From the NCBI RefSeq assembly GCF_002160765.1, contig NZ_NFLF01000009.1:61425-125424 (forward strand): a DNA stretch of 64,000 bases, given 5' to 3'. The notes beneath the pieces were generated by a model, which made no database searches, had not been told where the DNA came from, and saw only the letters and a list, made by a program, of their open reading frames with translations. Source of the stretch: Lachnoclostridium sp. An138 (GTDB taxonomy: Bacteria > Bacillota > Clostridia > Lachnospirales > Lachnospiraceae). The position numbers and the translations under genes were made by a program. This document shows, one piece after another, positions 1-8,276 of the stretch. Every line of letters begins with the position of its first letter. The first letter of the stretch is position 1.

Positions 1-1
1 T

Positions 2-1492
2 ATGAAAGCGGAAACCATTCTTGACTCTCTAAATTTTCTGGATGACGAAATCATTATCGAAACCGACAGACTCCGCAAAACTCCAAGACAGGTGCGCTCC
101 AGATGGCCCTGGTTGAAATGGGGAGCCGCCGCGGCCTGCCTTCTGGCCGCCCTGTGGATGACCTCAAAACTCTGGCCTGCCGCCCGCCTGGAGCCCTCCC
201 CGGCTTTTCCGGACTCTTCCTCTGAGTCTGCAGACTCTGCTCCCGAAGGAAGCATTCCCGAATCCTCAAACATCTCCGATACCTCTCCCACGGAAGACGT
301 TTCCGAGTCTTCCGGCCTTGTCCCGGAAGCAGAGCTTCCTGAGTTTTCAGATCCTTCACCGGAAGCAGAATTGCCCGATCTCCCTGTCCTGACTGTCTCA
401 GACATCTCGGCAGGCGGCATGGGATTTGAGGGACTTATGGCCTTCGATATCTCTGAGCTGACCAACGCAAATCCCTGGACGGAAGATATTACCCTTACAA
501 CGCTGCCCGTTTACCGAAACCAGCAGGATTATGAAGAAAACTATTATCCGGTCGACGTCGACTGGGATCAGATGAATGAGCTTCTGCTGGAAACCGCGGG
601 AAAGCTTGGCATGGATACCGGCTCTCTTAACATCGCAAAGGAATCTGGCTGGTCCAATTATTTGAAAACAGAACAAGACGGAACTGTCATCACAGCATGG
701 TCCTCTATGGAAATTCAAATAAATTTTGAACCGGCCGTATCACTTCCTGAGCAATATCATTTTACTCACTATTCTACTTATGAAGAGCTCGCGCAGGCTG
801 CTGAGTATTTGCTCTCTGCTTACAGCCATCTGCTCGCCCCGGACAATCCCCGCCTGAACATCAGCGGAGGCGATTATGACATTTACCTCCGTCAGAGTTA
901 TGAGCCGGAGTTTTTCGAAGCCGGGAACAGCCTGGAAGAGGATATCATAAATTATAATTTTTATCCCATCCGTTTTTCCTGCGATGACGCAGGACGGCTG
1001 ATGAGCATCCGCATTTTTCAGCCCGATCTGTCAGGAAAAATCGGGGACTATCCTGTGATCACGGTTCAGGAAGCCGCTGCGCTCCTGGAAAGCGGAAACT
1101 ACATTACCTCCGTCCCCTACAGCATTTCAGAAATGAAAGATGTAAAAAAGGTGGAGCTTGTGTACAAAACCGGAGATTACGAGACATATTACATGCCCTA
1201 TTACCGGTTTTACGTGGAACTGCCGGAAGAGGAAGAAGCAAACGGCCTGAAGACCTACGGCTGTTATTATGTGCCTGCTGTAAATGGACGATACCTTGAG
1301 GTTGTGCCTTCAGAAAGAGGCTTTTTAACTAGTACACCTGGCTCCCTCACACCTGCAATTTTTTTCGCAAATCTATTGCCCTGCCGAAAAAACAGCCGGT
1401 TTGTCCTCAAATCCGGATTCTCCGGCAGAACAGCCTTGACGAGTCCCGAAAATTTTCTTATTCTAAAAAATATGAAAATCCGAGAGATGTAA
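2..1492 (+). CDS. Single-pass membrane protein of unknown function with a doubtful C-terminal tail
   Basis: I do not recognise a named family. The frame opens with an ATG at the second base, so a start further upstream cannot be excluded. Residues 1-36 are charged and probably cytoplasmic, residues 40-58 form one membrane segment, residues 60-130 are a Ser/Pro/Glu-rich linker, and the rest looks like a folded extracellular domain rich in Tyr and acidic residues. This layout resembles anti-sigma or sigma-associated surface proteins, but that is only an inference. The last ~56 residues (from about 441) look unlike the rest. They begin at a run of five T (1322-1326); with four T the frame would stop at once (GGC TTT TAA). 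They also cover the promoter of the next operon. The natural protein may therefore end near residue 441. Confidence 0.6.
   Translation: MKAETILDSLNFLDDEIIIETDRLRKTPRQVRSRWPWLKWGAAAACLLAALWMTSKLWPAARLEPSPAFPDSSSESADSAPEGSIPESSNISDTSPTEDVSESSGLVPEAELPEFSDPSPEAELPDLPVLTVSDISAGGMGFEGLMAFDISELTNANPWTEDITLTTLPVYRNQQDYEENYYPVDVDWDQMNELLLETAGKLGMDTGSLNIAKESGWSNYLKTEQDGTVITAWSSMEIQINFEPAVSLPEQYHFTHYSTYEELAQAAEYLLSAYSHLLAPDNPRLNISGGDYDIYLRQSYEPEFFEAGNSLEEDIINYNFYPIRFSCDDAGRLMSIRIFQPDLSGKIGDYPVITVQEAAALLESGNYITSVPYSISEMKDVKKVELVYKTGDYETYYMPYYRFYVELPEEEEANGLKTYGCYYVPAVNGRYLEVVPSERGFLTSTPGSLTPAIFFANLLPCRKNSRFVLKSGFSGRTALTSPENFLILKNMKIREM
1436..1464 (+). promoter_or_regulatory. Probable sigma-A promoter of sdaAB-sdaAA
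   Basis: TTGACG at 1436-1441 and TATTCT at 1459-1464 are separated by 17 bp. They lie about 110 bp before the sdaAB start, inside the doubtful tail of the preceding frame. Confidence 0.5.
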
Positions 1493-1575
1493 AAGTGAGC
1501 GCGGCTGCAGAAGCGGCCGGACTCCAAAGGTATCTGAAACGCAGAACATTTGCAGGAAAGCAGCGAGGTACGGAC

Positions 1576-2256
1576 ATGAATTTATATGACATCCTGGGCC
1601 CGGTTATGGTAGGCCCTTCCAGTTCTCATACGGCAGGCGCCGTGCGAATCGGGCTGATTACACGCAGACTGCTCGGAAAAGCCCCCGCAAAAGCGGACAT
1701 CGCCCTGGCAGGTTCTTTCGCCGCTACCGGCAGAGGACATGGCACGGATCGGGCCCTTGCAGCTGGTCTTTTAGGTATGCAGCCCGATGATACCCGTATT
1801 CCCGACAGCCTGCAGCTGGCGCGGGAACAGGGAATGGAAATACAGTTCCGGAAAATACAGCTCAAAGACGCCCATCCAAACACAGCTCTTCTTCATGTGG
1901 AAACCGAAGACGGACGGGAACTGGAGCTTCAGGCTTCTTCTCTGGGCGGCGGCCGGATCATGGTAAACAAACTGGACGGCATTGATGTAAATTTCACCGG
2001 AGAAAGTCCCACGCTTATCGTCCACAACCTGGATCAGCCTGGTCATGTGGCCGAGGTCACTTCCATGCTGTCCCACAAGTCCGTAAACATTGCTACCATG
2101 CAGCTTTACCGGAACAAGCGGGGCGGCTACGCCGTCATGGTGCTGGAAACCGACCAGCCGATTCCGGAGGACTCTGTTGCCTGGCTTGCCCATCTGGAAG
2201 GTGTTATTAAAGTAACCTATCTGAACACAGTACAGGAGGATGAACATGGCGTTTGA
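1576..2256 (+). CDS. sdaAB: L-serine dehydratase, iron-sulfur-dependent, beta subunit
   Basis: Beta subunit (226 aa) of the two-subunit [4Fe-4S] L-serine ammonia-lyase, which turns L-serine into pyruvate and ammonia in the cytosol. The N-terminus carries the family motif GPSSSHTAG (residues 13-21). The C-terminal part (about 153-220) is an ACT domain, usually a regulatory amino-acid sensor. I chose the ATG at 1576, preceded by GAGG at a good distance, rather than the longer open frame from 1495, because family members begin with this residue pattern. It overlaps sdaAA by 11 bp, which points to translational coupling. Oxygen-labile enzymes of this type are common in anaerobes living on amino acids. 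Confidence 0.93.
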   Translation: MNLYDILGPVMVGPSSSHTAGAVRIGLITRRLLGKAPAKADIALAGSFAATGRGHGTDRALAAGLLGMQPDDTRIPDSLQLAREQGMEIQFRKIQLKDAHPNTALLHVETEDGRELELQASSLGGGRIMVNKLDGIDVNFTGESPTLIVHNLDQPGHVAEVTSMLSHKSVNIATMQLYRNKRGGYAVMVLETDQPIPEDSVAWLAHLEGVIKVTYLNTVQEDEHGV

Positions 2257-3121
2257 ATCAATGGAAGAATGGCTGAGATCCAGCGCTGACAAAAACATAT
2301 CCACAGCAGAGGCTGTAATTCAGGAGGATATGAGTGATCGGGGCGTATCCCGGGAGGAAACCTGGACACAGATGAGCCGTATGTGGGAAGCCATGCGCAG
2401 CTCTGAACAGGATTATGACAGAACTCTGCGCTCCCACAGCGGACTTGTAGGCGGCGCAGCCGGGCAGATGGAGGATTATCTGAATACCTGCCATCCCCTC
2501 TGCGGAGAAACCATGGGAAAGGTTATCATGCGGGCGCTCCGCCTGGGAGAATCCAATGCCTGTATGAAAAGAATCGTGGCGGCCCCCACGGCCGGAGCCT
2601 GCGGTGTCCTTCCTGCCGTTCTCGTCACCGCCGCCGAGCAGGACGGATATTCGGATGACCAGATGACCGAAGCCCTGTTTACCGCCGCCGGCATCGGCCA
2701 GATCATAGCCGCAAGAGCGTATATTGCAGGCGCCATGGGGGGGTGTCAGGCAGAGATCGGTTCGGCATCCTCTATGGCCGCCGGCGCCCTCGTCTTTCTG
2801 CGGGGCGGAAGCCCGGAACAGATGGCCGATGCTGCTGCCATTGCCCTGAAAAATCTTCTGGGACTGGTCTGCGATCCGGTCGCCGGACTGGTAGAGGTCC
2901 CCTGCGTAAAACGAAACGTCATCGGGGCTGTCAATGCCATGGCTGCCGCGGATATGGCCCTGGCCGGAATCCGCAGCACCATTCCCGCCGATCAGGTCTT
3001 TGACGCTATGAAGGAAATCGGCGATCAGATGAACAGCTCCCTGCGGGAGACTGCCGAAGGCGGACTGGCCGCCACGGCCGCCGGCCGGGCGGTCAGCGAA
3101 AGGCTGCGGGAAAATCTTTAG
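2246..3121 (+). CDS. sdaAA: L-serine dehydratase, iron-sulfur-dependent, alpha subunit
   Basis: Catalytic alpha subunit (291 aa), partner of sdaAB. Conserved Cys residues 82 and 86 (TCHPLCG) and further Cys at 106 and 119, within the AAPTAGACG segment, fit the residues that hold the labile [4Fe-4S] cluster that activates the serine hydroxyl for elimination. AGGAGG at 2234-2239 sits 6 bp from the ATG at 2246; the ATG at 2240 directly abuts the AGGAGG and is less likely. The gene is the last of the plus-strand operon. A strong inverted repeat follows 45 bp after the stop. Confidence 0.94.
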   Translation: MAFESMEEWLRSSADKNISTAEAVIQEDMSDRGVSREETWTQMSRMWEAMRSSEQDYDRTLRSHSGLVGGAAGQMEDYLNTCHPLCGETMGKVIMRALRLGESNACMKRIVAAPTAGACGVLPAVLVTAAEQDGYSDDQMTEALFTAAGIGQIIAARAYIAGAMGGCQAEIGSASSMAAGALVFLRGGSPEQMADAAAIALKNLLGLVCDPVAGLVEVPCVKRNVIGAVNAMAAADMALAGIRSTIPADQVFDAMKEIGDQMNSSLRETAEGGLAATAAGRAVSERLRENL

Positions 3122-3165
3122 AAGCTTTAAAAATATTTAAAAACAGAAGGAAAAGCAGAAGGCTG

Positions 3166-3204
3166 TCAGGATATGGCCGTCCCAGGTCTGGCTGCCATAT
3201 CCTG
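3166..3204. repeat. 12-bp perfect inverted repeat after sdaAA
   Basis: TCAGGATATGGC (3166-3177) is matched by GCCATATCCTGA (3193-3204). No T run follows on either strand, so it is not a classical terminator. It may protect the 3' end of the sda transcript. Confidence 0.6.
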
Positions 3205-3210
3205 ATAAAC

Positions 3211-3250
3211 CAAAAAAGGCTTCCACAACCAAAGGTGGAAGTCTTTTTTC
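3211..3250 (-). terminator. Rho-independent terminator of the SRP RNA gene
   Basis: Hairpin with arms CTTCCAC and GTGGAAG flanked by A and T runs, so it can work on both strands. It lies about 40 bp beyond the SRP RNA 3' end and would also stop read-through from sdaAA. Confidence 0.75.
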
Positions 3251-3286
3251 CAGCTCTTATGCAGAGCTTTATCTTTTATTTTAAAT

Positions 3287-3550
3287 CCGCGCATTCTGCT
3301 TTGAACCCTGAACAGTGCCGTTACCTCTGCAGCCGGCTCGGCCCAGGCTGCCTCGCGGCACACAGGAGGTTCCGCTTAGGGCTGCTTCATTCCTGACCTG
3401 ACCCGGTTCACAGATTCCTGTTGCGCAAGACCCAAGCGTCAGTGCTGCTTACAAAGGGCTGCACACTGTTCATAAAGTCCGGGGCAGAATATCACCCCTG
3501 CTGTAGCGGATTGCAGGTACAGGGCACCGCTAATTCCCCGGCTGCGCGGA
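3287..3550 (-). ncRNA. ffs: Signal recognition particle RNA, large Bacillus-type (scRNA)
   Basis: The minus strand carries the SRP signature GGGTCAGGTCAGGAATGAAG, the conserved segment TAGCGGTGCCCTGTACCTGC and TGCGCAACAGGAAT. All three align by eye with B. subtilis scRNA. The ends pair perfectly (CCGCGCA with TGCGCGG), giving a molecule of about 264 nt with an Alu-like domain, unlike the 114-nt E. coli 4.5S form. It binds Ffh and targets nascent membrane and secreted proteins. It lies just downstream of tadA, as in Bacillus (tadA-scr-dnaX), but dnaX does not follow. Exact ends are estimated from pairing. Confidence 0.93.
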
Positions 3551-3601
3551 AATTTTATGACATATTAATCTGCACGGCAGTCTCTGAGGACTGTCTTCGA
3601 T

Positions 3602-3630
3602 AGTATACCCTTAATTTGCCTGTTTGTCAA
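3602..3630 (-). promoter_or_regulatory. Promoter of the SRP RNA gene
   Basis: Minus-strand TTGACA (3625-3630) and TATACT (3602-3607) with a 17-bp spacer, a near-consensus vegetative promoter. It overlaps the tadA stop region and would start a precursor about 45 nt longer than the paired mature RNA. Confidence 0.8.
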
Positions 3631-4112
3631 CGGCTTTCTGGCAGAGCTTCTGCCGCTTTCCGGCTCCTCAGCTCCTTAAAAAACTCTGTCAGTATCCTGC
3701 TGCACTCCTCGCCCAGCACTCCCCGTTCCACCTGAACCTGGTGGTTGAATTCCGGCATCTCCAGAAGGTTCAGGACAGAACCGGCGCAGCCGGCTTTGGG
3801 GTTCATGGCCCCGATCACCACCCGCCCCATACGGGCCTGTACAATCGCTCCGGCGCACATCTGACAGGGCTCCAGCGTAATGTACATAGTGCAGTCTTCC
3901 AACCTCCAGTCTCCGGTCTTTTTACTGGCTTTCCGAATCGCGTTCAGTTCCGCGTGGGAAAGTGTATTCTTGTCCGTATTCCGCCGGTTGTAACCCCTTG
4001 CTATGATTTTATCATTCTGCACAATGACACAGCCTATGGGCACCTCCATCAGAGCCCAGGCCTTCCTGGCCTGACGCAGGGCCTCCTTCATATATTTTTC
4101 ATCTGCTGTCAT
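3627..4112 (-). CDS. tadA: tRNA-specific adenosine deaminase TadA
   Basis: Deaminates A34 to inosine in the anticodon of tRNA-Arg(ACG). The zinc/active-site motifs of the deaminase fold are visible: HAE at residues 53-55 and PCQMC at 82-86. The protein is 161 aa, normal for TadA. I chose the ATG at 4112 (AAGGA a few bases upstream) over the open-frame start at 4169, because the extra 19 residues are not typical of the family and that ATG has its purine run too close. It precedes the SRP RNA gene on the same strand. Confidence 0.92.
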   Translation of the reverse strand: MTADEKYMKEALRQARKAWALMEVPIGCVIVQNDKIIARGYNRRNTDKNTLSHAELNAIRKASKKTGDWRLEDCTMYITLEPCQMCAGAIVQARMGRVVIGAMNPKAGCAGSVLNLLEMPEFNHQVQVERGVLGEECSRILTEFFKELRSRKAAEALPESR

Positions 4113-4205
4113 TCTTGTCCTTCCTTTTCCTCTGTTTTTCAAAAGGCCAGATTCCGTTTCCCCTGACATCTTCCCCTGCCGTCTTTCCCGCCCGGCTCCG
4201 GCCGG

Positions 4206-5291
4206 TTATTTCAGCAGGCGGCACCAGTAACCGAAGCTTTCTTCCGGTGCCTGTGTCTGCGTCTGCGCATCCGGCCCTTTCATCACCTTGAACTCTTCAA
4301 AGCCGAACATGGAAGCAAGCATCTGCTCCTTTTCATTGTAGATGCCTGGAACTCCTATGTAATAGCTTATCTGCCTCTCCGTCTGCTTACGGAACAGAAG
4401 AAGGTGGTGATGCTGGTAAAAGCCGTGAAGCAGAAAACTGTTATTTCCAAGCCCCCATTTGTCCCGGGGAATCCTGGACAGTTCCCTGTTCCCCAGACGT
4501 ATTCCAGACAAAATGTCTCCACCTCCATCCTGATAGCGTACTGCCGGAAAATGAGACACCAGGTATTCCCACTGCCTTCTTCTGGGGTCTTCTGGAACAA
4601 GCATTTCAGGCTCCGTCTGCGCTCTCTTTTTTTCCTGTTCCTGCCGCGTCCAGTCTGGCTTCAGCTGGGCCGCCTGTAGAGGTTCCGGCTCAGACTCCGT
4701 CTCCAGTTCTGTCCATGGCTTTGATATTTGCTCCGGCTCTGGCTCCGGTTCCAGCCTGGCCGCCTGTGCCATCTGAAAATTCATCCCAGCATTTCTCATC
4801 AGATCAGTCTGCTCTTCCTGCTTTGGCCGTTCCGCCACCCTTTCCGCACCGCTTTGATTATCTTTTCCTGTATTTTCCTCCACATTCCTCTGCCTGGCAG
4901 ACCTCTCAAGGGGCTCAAACCTGTCTACGTCTACCGGATAGTCGTCCCACTCTGCGGCAAAGACGCGGTTTTCCCCTTCGATATAAATTCCCCGGCTCTC
5001 ATCCAGGCTGAAGCCGCCCATAAGGCTGTCCGTTCTGGTTACTCCATTCCACTCCAGCGCTCCATTGCGGCTTTCCAGCTCGCCCAGATACTGTCCCTCC
5101 AGCCGTTCTCTTTTCTGCGTAAATACGTAAACCCGATAGGGCCTCTGCCGGTGGCTGTAGAATCCCTTCACGTGCACCCAGATCTTACATTCGTCTCCGC
5201 GGGCATTTACCTTGACAAACCCTGTATTTTCTCTTTTTTCTCCCTGCTCGTATCCGTAAATGTAGGAGACAAACCGTTTATAGTCAGACAA
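4206..5291 (-). CDS. Uncharacterised two-domain protein with a charged linker
   Basis: A 361-aa soluble protein that I do not recognise by function. Residues 1-125 form a beta-rich domain (many Tyr, Trp and Val, alternating pattern). Residues 130-230 are a Glu/Gln/Pro-rich, probably disordered linker with repeated PEPE-like segments. Residues 240-361 form a second conserved-looking domain containing FPAVRYQDG, LLHGFYQHHHLLLF and YYIGVPGIYNEKE. No signal peptide or membrane segment is visible. It lies between rsmA and tadA on the same strand, separated from rsmA by a hairpin repeat. Proteins of this look seem typical of Lachnospiraceae, but that is memory, not a search. Confidence 0.75.
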   Translation of the reverse strand: MSDYKRFVSYIYGYEQGEKRENTGFVKVNARGDECKIWVHVKGFYSHRQRPYRVYVFTQKRERLEGQYLGELESRNGALEWNGVTRTDSLMGGFSLDESRGIYIEGENRVFAAEWDDYPVDVDRFEPLERSARQRNVEENTGKDNQSGAERVAERPKQEEQTDLMRNAGMNFQMAQAARLEPEPEPEQISKPWTELETESEPEPLQAAQLKPDWTRQEQEKKRAQTEPEMLVPEDPRRRQWEYLVSHFPAVRYQDGGGDILSGIRLGNRELSRIPRDKWGLGNNSFLLHGFYQHHHLLLFRKQTERQISYYIGVPGIYNEKEQMLASMFGFEEFKVMKGPDAQTQTQAPEESFGYWCRLLK

Positions 5292-5376
5292 AGAATCCCT
5301 CCCTTTCTCTCATTTGCTAAGATATTCTATGCCTGACCTGTCCTCTTCATTCCAGAATCTTTTTATTCTTTTCTCT

Positions 5377-5432
5377 GGCATAGCGTCGGTGCACCAAGGG
5401 ACAATACGGTCCCTTGTACACCGACGCTATCC
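5377..5432. repeat. REP-like long hairpin element, copy 1
   Basis: Arms of 24-26 nt (ATAGCGTCGGTG and CACCGACGCTAT at the base, AAGGGAC and GTCCCTT near the loop) close a 6-nt loop AATACG, with only two small bulges. Its right flank (5431-5445, CCTTAATTAACAAGG) matches 14 of 15 bases of the arm of the element at 56799. It lies between rsmA and the next gene. Confidence 0.7.
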
Positions 5433-5465
5433 TTAATTAACAAGGACGTTCCCGCTGCCGGAAAC

Positions 5466-6347
5466 CTATTCGCTTTTGTCTTTCAGCCGGCTGCTCAGCT
5501 CGGCAAACTGTGAGAGCTCCAGCGCTTCTCCCCGTATACCGGGAGCAAGTCCCATCTCTTCCAGGACAGCCGCTGTGCATTCCTTGGGAATATGGAGCTC
5601 CGGCGCATTGTAAAGTCCGTTGACCAGCGTTTTTCTGCGCTGATTGAAGGATGCCCGGATAATCTGAAACATCAGTTTTTCATCCTGCACTTCTACTGAC
5701 GGCTTTTCATGCTTTGTCAGCCGGATAACGGCTGAACCCACCCGGGGACGGGGCATAAAGCAGTTTGGCGGAACGTTGGCCACCAACTCTGGCCTGGCGT
5801 AATACTGCACGGCCAGGGACAGCGCGCCGTAATCCTTGGAACCCGGCCCCGTCTTCATACGGTCCGCCACTTCTTTCTGAACCATAATCGTAATGCTTTC
5901 CACCGGAACATGGTTTTCAAACAGACCCATGATAATCGGCGTTGTAATATAGTAGGGAAGATTCGCCACTACCTTGACGGGTTTTCCTCCGTTCTTTTCT
6001 TCCACAAGCTTTGTCAGATTCACCTTCAGCACATCTTCGTGAATCACCGTCACATTATCGTAACCGCTGAGCGTATCCTCCAGAATGGGAAGCAGAGCGT
6101 CATCTATCTCGATCGCCGCCACCTCTCTTGCAGAATATGCAAGATACTGGGTCAGCGTACCGATTCCGGGACCTATCTCGATCACAAAATCATCCTCCGT
6201 TATCCCTGCGGAACGGATGATTTTCCCCAGCACATGCTCGTCAATCAGAAAGTTCTGTCCGTATCTTTTCTGAAAGACAAACTTATATTTGTTCAGTATC
6301 TCTATGGTATTTTTGGGATTTCCCAGGCTTGGAACCGGTCTGCTCAT
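5466..6347 (-). CDS. rsmA: 16S rRNA (adenine1518-N6/adenine1519-N6)-dimethyltransferase
   Basis: KsgA/RsmA makes the m6,2A pair in helix 45 of 16S rRNA, using SAM, late in small-subunit assembly. Motif I for SAM is EIGPGIGTLTQYL (around residues 57-69), the acidic ribose-binding residue is in AIEID (about 78-82), and the catalytic NLPYY lies at 129-133. At 293 aa it has the usual length. Its ATG overlaps the tatD stop by 4 bp (ATGA), so the two are co-translated. The pairing tatD (yabD)-ksgA also occurs in B. subtilis, where rnmV lies between them; rnmV is absent here. Confidence 0.96.
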   Translation of the reverse strand: MSRPVPSLGNPKNTIEILNKYKFVFQKRYGQNFLIDEHVLGKIIRSAGITEDDFVIEIGPGIGTLTQYLAYSAREVAAIEIDDALLPILEDTLSGYDNVTVIHEDVLKVNLTKLVEEKNGGKPVKVVANLPYYITTPIIMGLFENHVPVESITIMVQKEVADRMKTGPGSKDYGALSLAVQYYARPELVANVPPNCFMPRPRVGSAVIRLTKHEKPSVEVQDEKLMFQIIRASFNQRRKTLVNGLYNAPELHIPKECTAAVLEEMGLAPGIRGEALELSQFAELSSRLKDKSE

Positions 6348-7120
6348 AACTCTCTCCCCTGAAAATATAGTTTTCTGGCATTTTCATTTGTAATACGGAT
6401 CACTTCCTCTGTCTCCATTCCCTTGAGCTCCGCAACCGCTTCCGCCACATAGGGAAGATTCAGAGAGGAATTGCGTTTTCCACGGTTTGGAACCGGGGCC
6501 AGGTACGGACAGTCTGTCTCCAGCAGAATCCGCTCCGGCGGCAGCATCTTCACGACCTCTTTCAGTTTTTTGGCATTCTTGAAGGTTACAACGCCGCCGA
6601 CTCCGATATAGTATCCCATTTCAAGATATTCCCGGGCCGTCTCGGGCGCATAGGAAAAGCAGTGGATCACGCCCTTAAGCTTTGGCGTATGGGCCTTTTT
6701 AATCTCCTCCAGTGTGTCAGCGCATGCCTCCCGGCTGTGTACAATAATCGGAAGCTCCAACTCTTTTGCCAGATCCATCTGTCTCCGGAACCAGTATTTC
6801 TGAGTCTCATGGTTTTCCTTATCCCAGTAATAGTCCAGGCCGATTTCTCCTGCTGCCACGGTTTTTGGATGCCGGCACTGCTCCTTCAGCCATGCAAAGT
6901 TTTCCTCATTCAGCTCTCCCACCTCATCCGGATGGATTCCCACTGCCGCATAGATAAAAGGATACTCTTCTGCCAGCGCAAGCGTCGATTTCACTGACCC
7001 CAGGCTGGCGCTTACATTTACAATATATTCAATTCCCTGATTCTGACACTGAGAAAGAAGCTCGCTTCGATCGGAATCAAAGGCTTCATCGTCATAATGG
7101 GCATGGCTTTCAAATATCAT
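6344..7120 (-). CDS. tatD: TatD-family metal-dependent DNase
   Basis: YabD/TatD hydrolase (258 aa) with a TIM-barrel amidohydrolase fold. Metal ligands are visible at H6 and H8 (SHAHYDD), in GEIGLDYYW, in IVHSREA, in HCFSY and in LLETDCPYLAP near residue 204. The family acts as 3'-5' exonuclease or D-aminoacyl-tRNA-deacylase-like enzyme; the substrate here cannot be told. It is the first gene of the pair with rsmA. A TATAAT on the minus strand at 7156-7161 could be its -10 element, but the -35 is weak. Confidence 0.92.
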   Translation of the reverse strand: MIFESHAHYDDEAFDSDRSELLSQCQNQGIEYIVNVSASLGSVKSTLALAEEYPFIYAAVGIHPDEVGELNEENFAWLKEQCRHPKTVAAGEIGLDYYWDKENHETQKYWFRRQMDLAKELELPIIVHSREACADTLEEIKKAHTPKLKGVIHCFSYAPETAREYLEMGYYIGVGGVVTFKNAKKLKEVVKMLPPERILLETDCPYLAPVPNRGKRNSSLNLPYVAEAVAELKGMETEEVIRITNENARKLYFQGREL

Positions 7121-7196
7121 CTTTCCGCCGCACTCTCTTTCCTCGTTTTCTTCTCATTATACAGAACCACTGCCCAAAAATCCAGTACCGCTTTTT

Positions 7197-7243
7197 GCAT
7201 CGGTGTACAGAGGACAATACGCCCTGGTATGCCGGTACTATCC
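7197..7243. repeat. REP-like hairpin element, degenerate copy 2
   Basis: Shares GGACAATACG, CGGTGTACA and CTATCC with the element at 5377-5432 in the same order, and folds into a poorer hairpin. The stop codon of the FHA gene lies inside it. Confidence 0.5.
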
Positions 7244-8263
7244 CTCCACCACATATCTCACATCCGCGAACCCCACGCAGTCGCCGGGCCGGAGCCTTGC
7301 CTTTTCATTGACTTCCAGGCGTCCTCCATTCAGATATGTCCCGTTTGTGGAGTTCAGGTCTGTCAGATAATAGCAGTCCTCCTCCCTGGAGATCCTTCCA
7401 TGTATCCGGGAAATCCCTCTGGCCTTCAGCCATCCATCCACCGCGTCTTTTTTCTTTCCTATTAAAAAGCTGTCCTTCGTAATCCGCAGATCCGGATAGG
7501 CCGCGCTTTCACTCCGCAGAAAAAGGCCCGGCTCCCTGGCTTTGGAGAGAAACGAGGTCCCTCCTTCCGGCTTTTCCGTCCATTCCGGGGAAACCGCGTC
7601 AAAATTCCGTTCCGGTTCCCGCTCCCGGATGCAGTCTTCTTCTACCACCGTCTGCCCGTTTCCGTCATACCGGATAATCTTTCTCTCAGATTCTTCCTGC
7701 TGCCCCTGTCTGTCTTCCGGCAGTCCGTTCTCTTCCTGCCATGTCTTCAGCAGCTTTCCCAGCGACGGATTTTCTTCTCCCGCAATCCTGTAAAATTCAT
7801 ATCCCAGCGTAACCGCTCCCGAGTCCTGTCTGTCCAGACGGTCCAGAAAATATTCCGCCAGTTCCAGAAGCTCTCCTCCCGGGTCTTGTGTTTCAAAGGG
7901 AAAAAAGCAGAAAAAGGATGTCCATTCATCCGGATCAATATAGATAAAATCCGGCGTCAGCAAAAGCCGCTCCACATCCAGAAGGTATTCTTCACAGGAA
8001 CATACCGCCTGATACATGCCGCGCAGCAGCTTTAGAAGCTCCGGAAGCTTCAGCTTTTTCCGCTCCAGTACCAGACGCAGACTCTGCCGGGAAGTAATCT
8101 CATAAAACAGAGACGCTCCCCTGTCAAATCTGCTCATTCTGCATTCCAGGAATCCCGGAATTTTGTTTTTCAGCAGCATACCCGTCTGATAATTTTCCTG
8201 GTACTCCTCCTGCTCCAGTACCAGATAATTGTGATTCAGCTCTCTTTTATATGACACATTCAT
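7238..8263 (-). CDS. FHA-domain protein of the Tad pilus locus
   Basis: 341 aa, cytosolic. The C-terminal ~85 residues are a forkhead-associated domain that binds phosphothreonine: conserved SRIHGRI and LNSTNGTYLNG are plain. The N-terminal ~180 residues form a separate domain that resembles the DUF6382 type often joined to FHA in Clostridia; a charged linker separates the two. RBS AGGAGCAGG precedes the ATG. It is the last gene of the tad operon, only 13 bp after the TadE-like gene, so it probably links pilus assembly to Ser/Thr phosphorylation or recruits a machine component. No kinase or phosphatase gene is in the window. Confidence 0.82.
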   Translation of the reverse strand: MNVSYKRELNHNYLVLEQEEYQENYQTGMLLKNKIPGFLECRMSRFDRGASLFYEITSRQSLRLVLERKKLKLPELLKLLRGMYQAVCSCEEYLLDVERLLLTPDFIYIDPDEWTSFFCFFPFETQDPGGELLELAEYFLDRLDRQDSGAVTLGYEFYRIAGEENPSLGKLLKTWQEENGLPEDRQGQQEESERKIIRYDGNGQTVVEEDCIREREPERNFDAVSPEWTEKPEGGTSFLSKAREPGLFLRSESAAYPDLRITKDSFLIGKKKDAVDGWLKARGISRIHGRISREEDCYYLTDLNSTNGTYLNGGRLEVNEKARLRPGDCVGFADVRYVVEG

Positions 8264-8276
8264 ACGATACCTGCTC

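Noticed and set aside
3166..3603. Open frames at 3166-3363 (minus) and 3421-3603 (plus)
   Set aside because: They lie across the SRP RNA gene and its terminator; the RNA signature explains the sequence.
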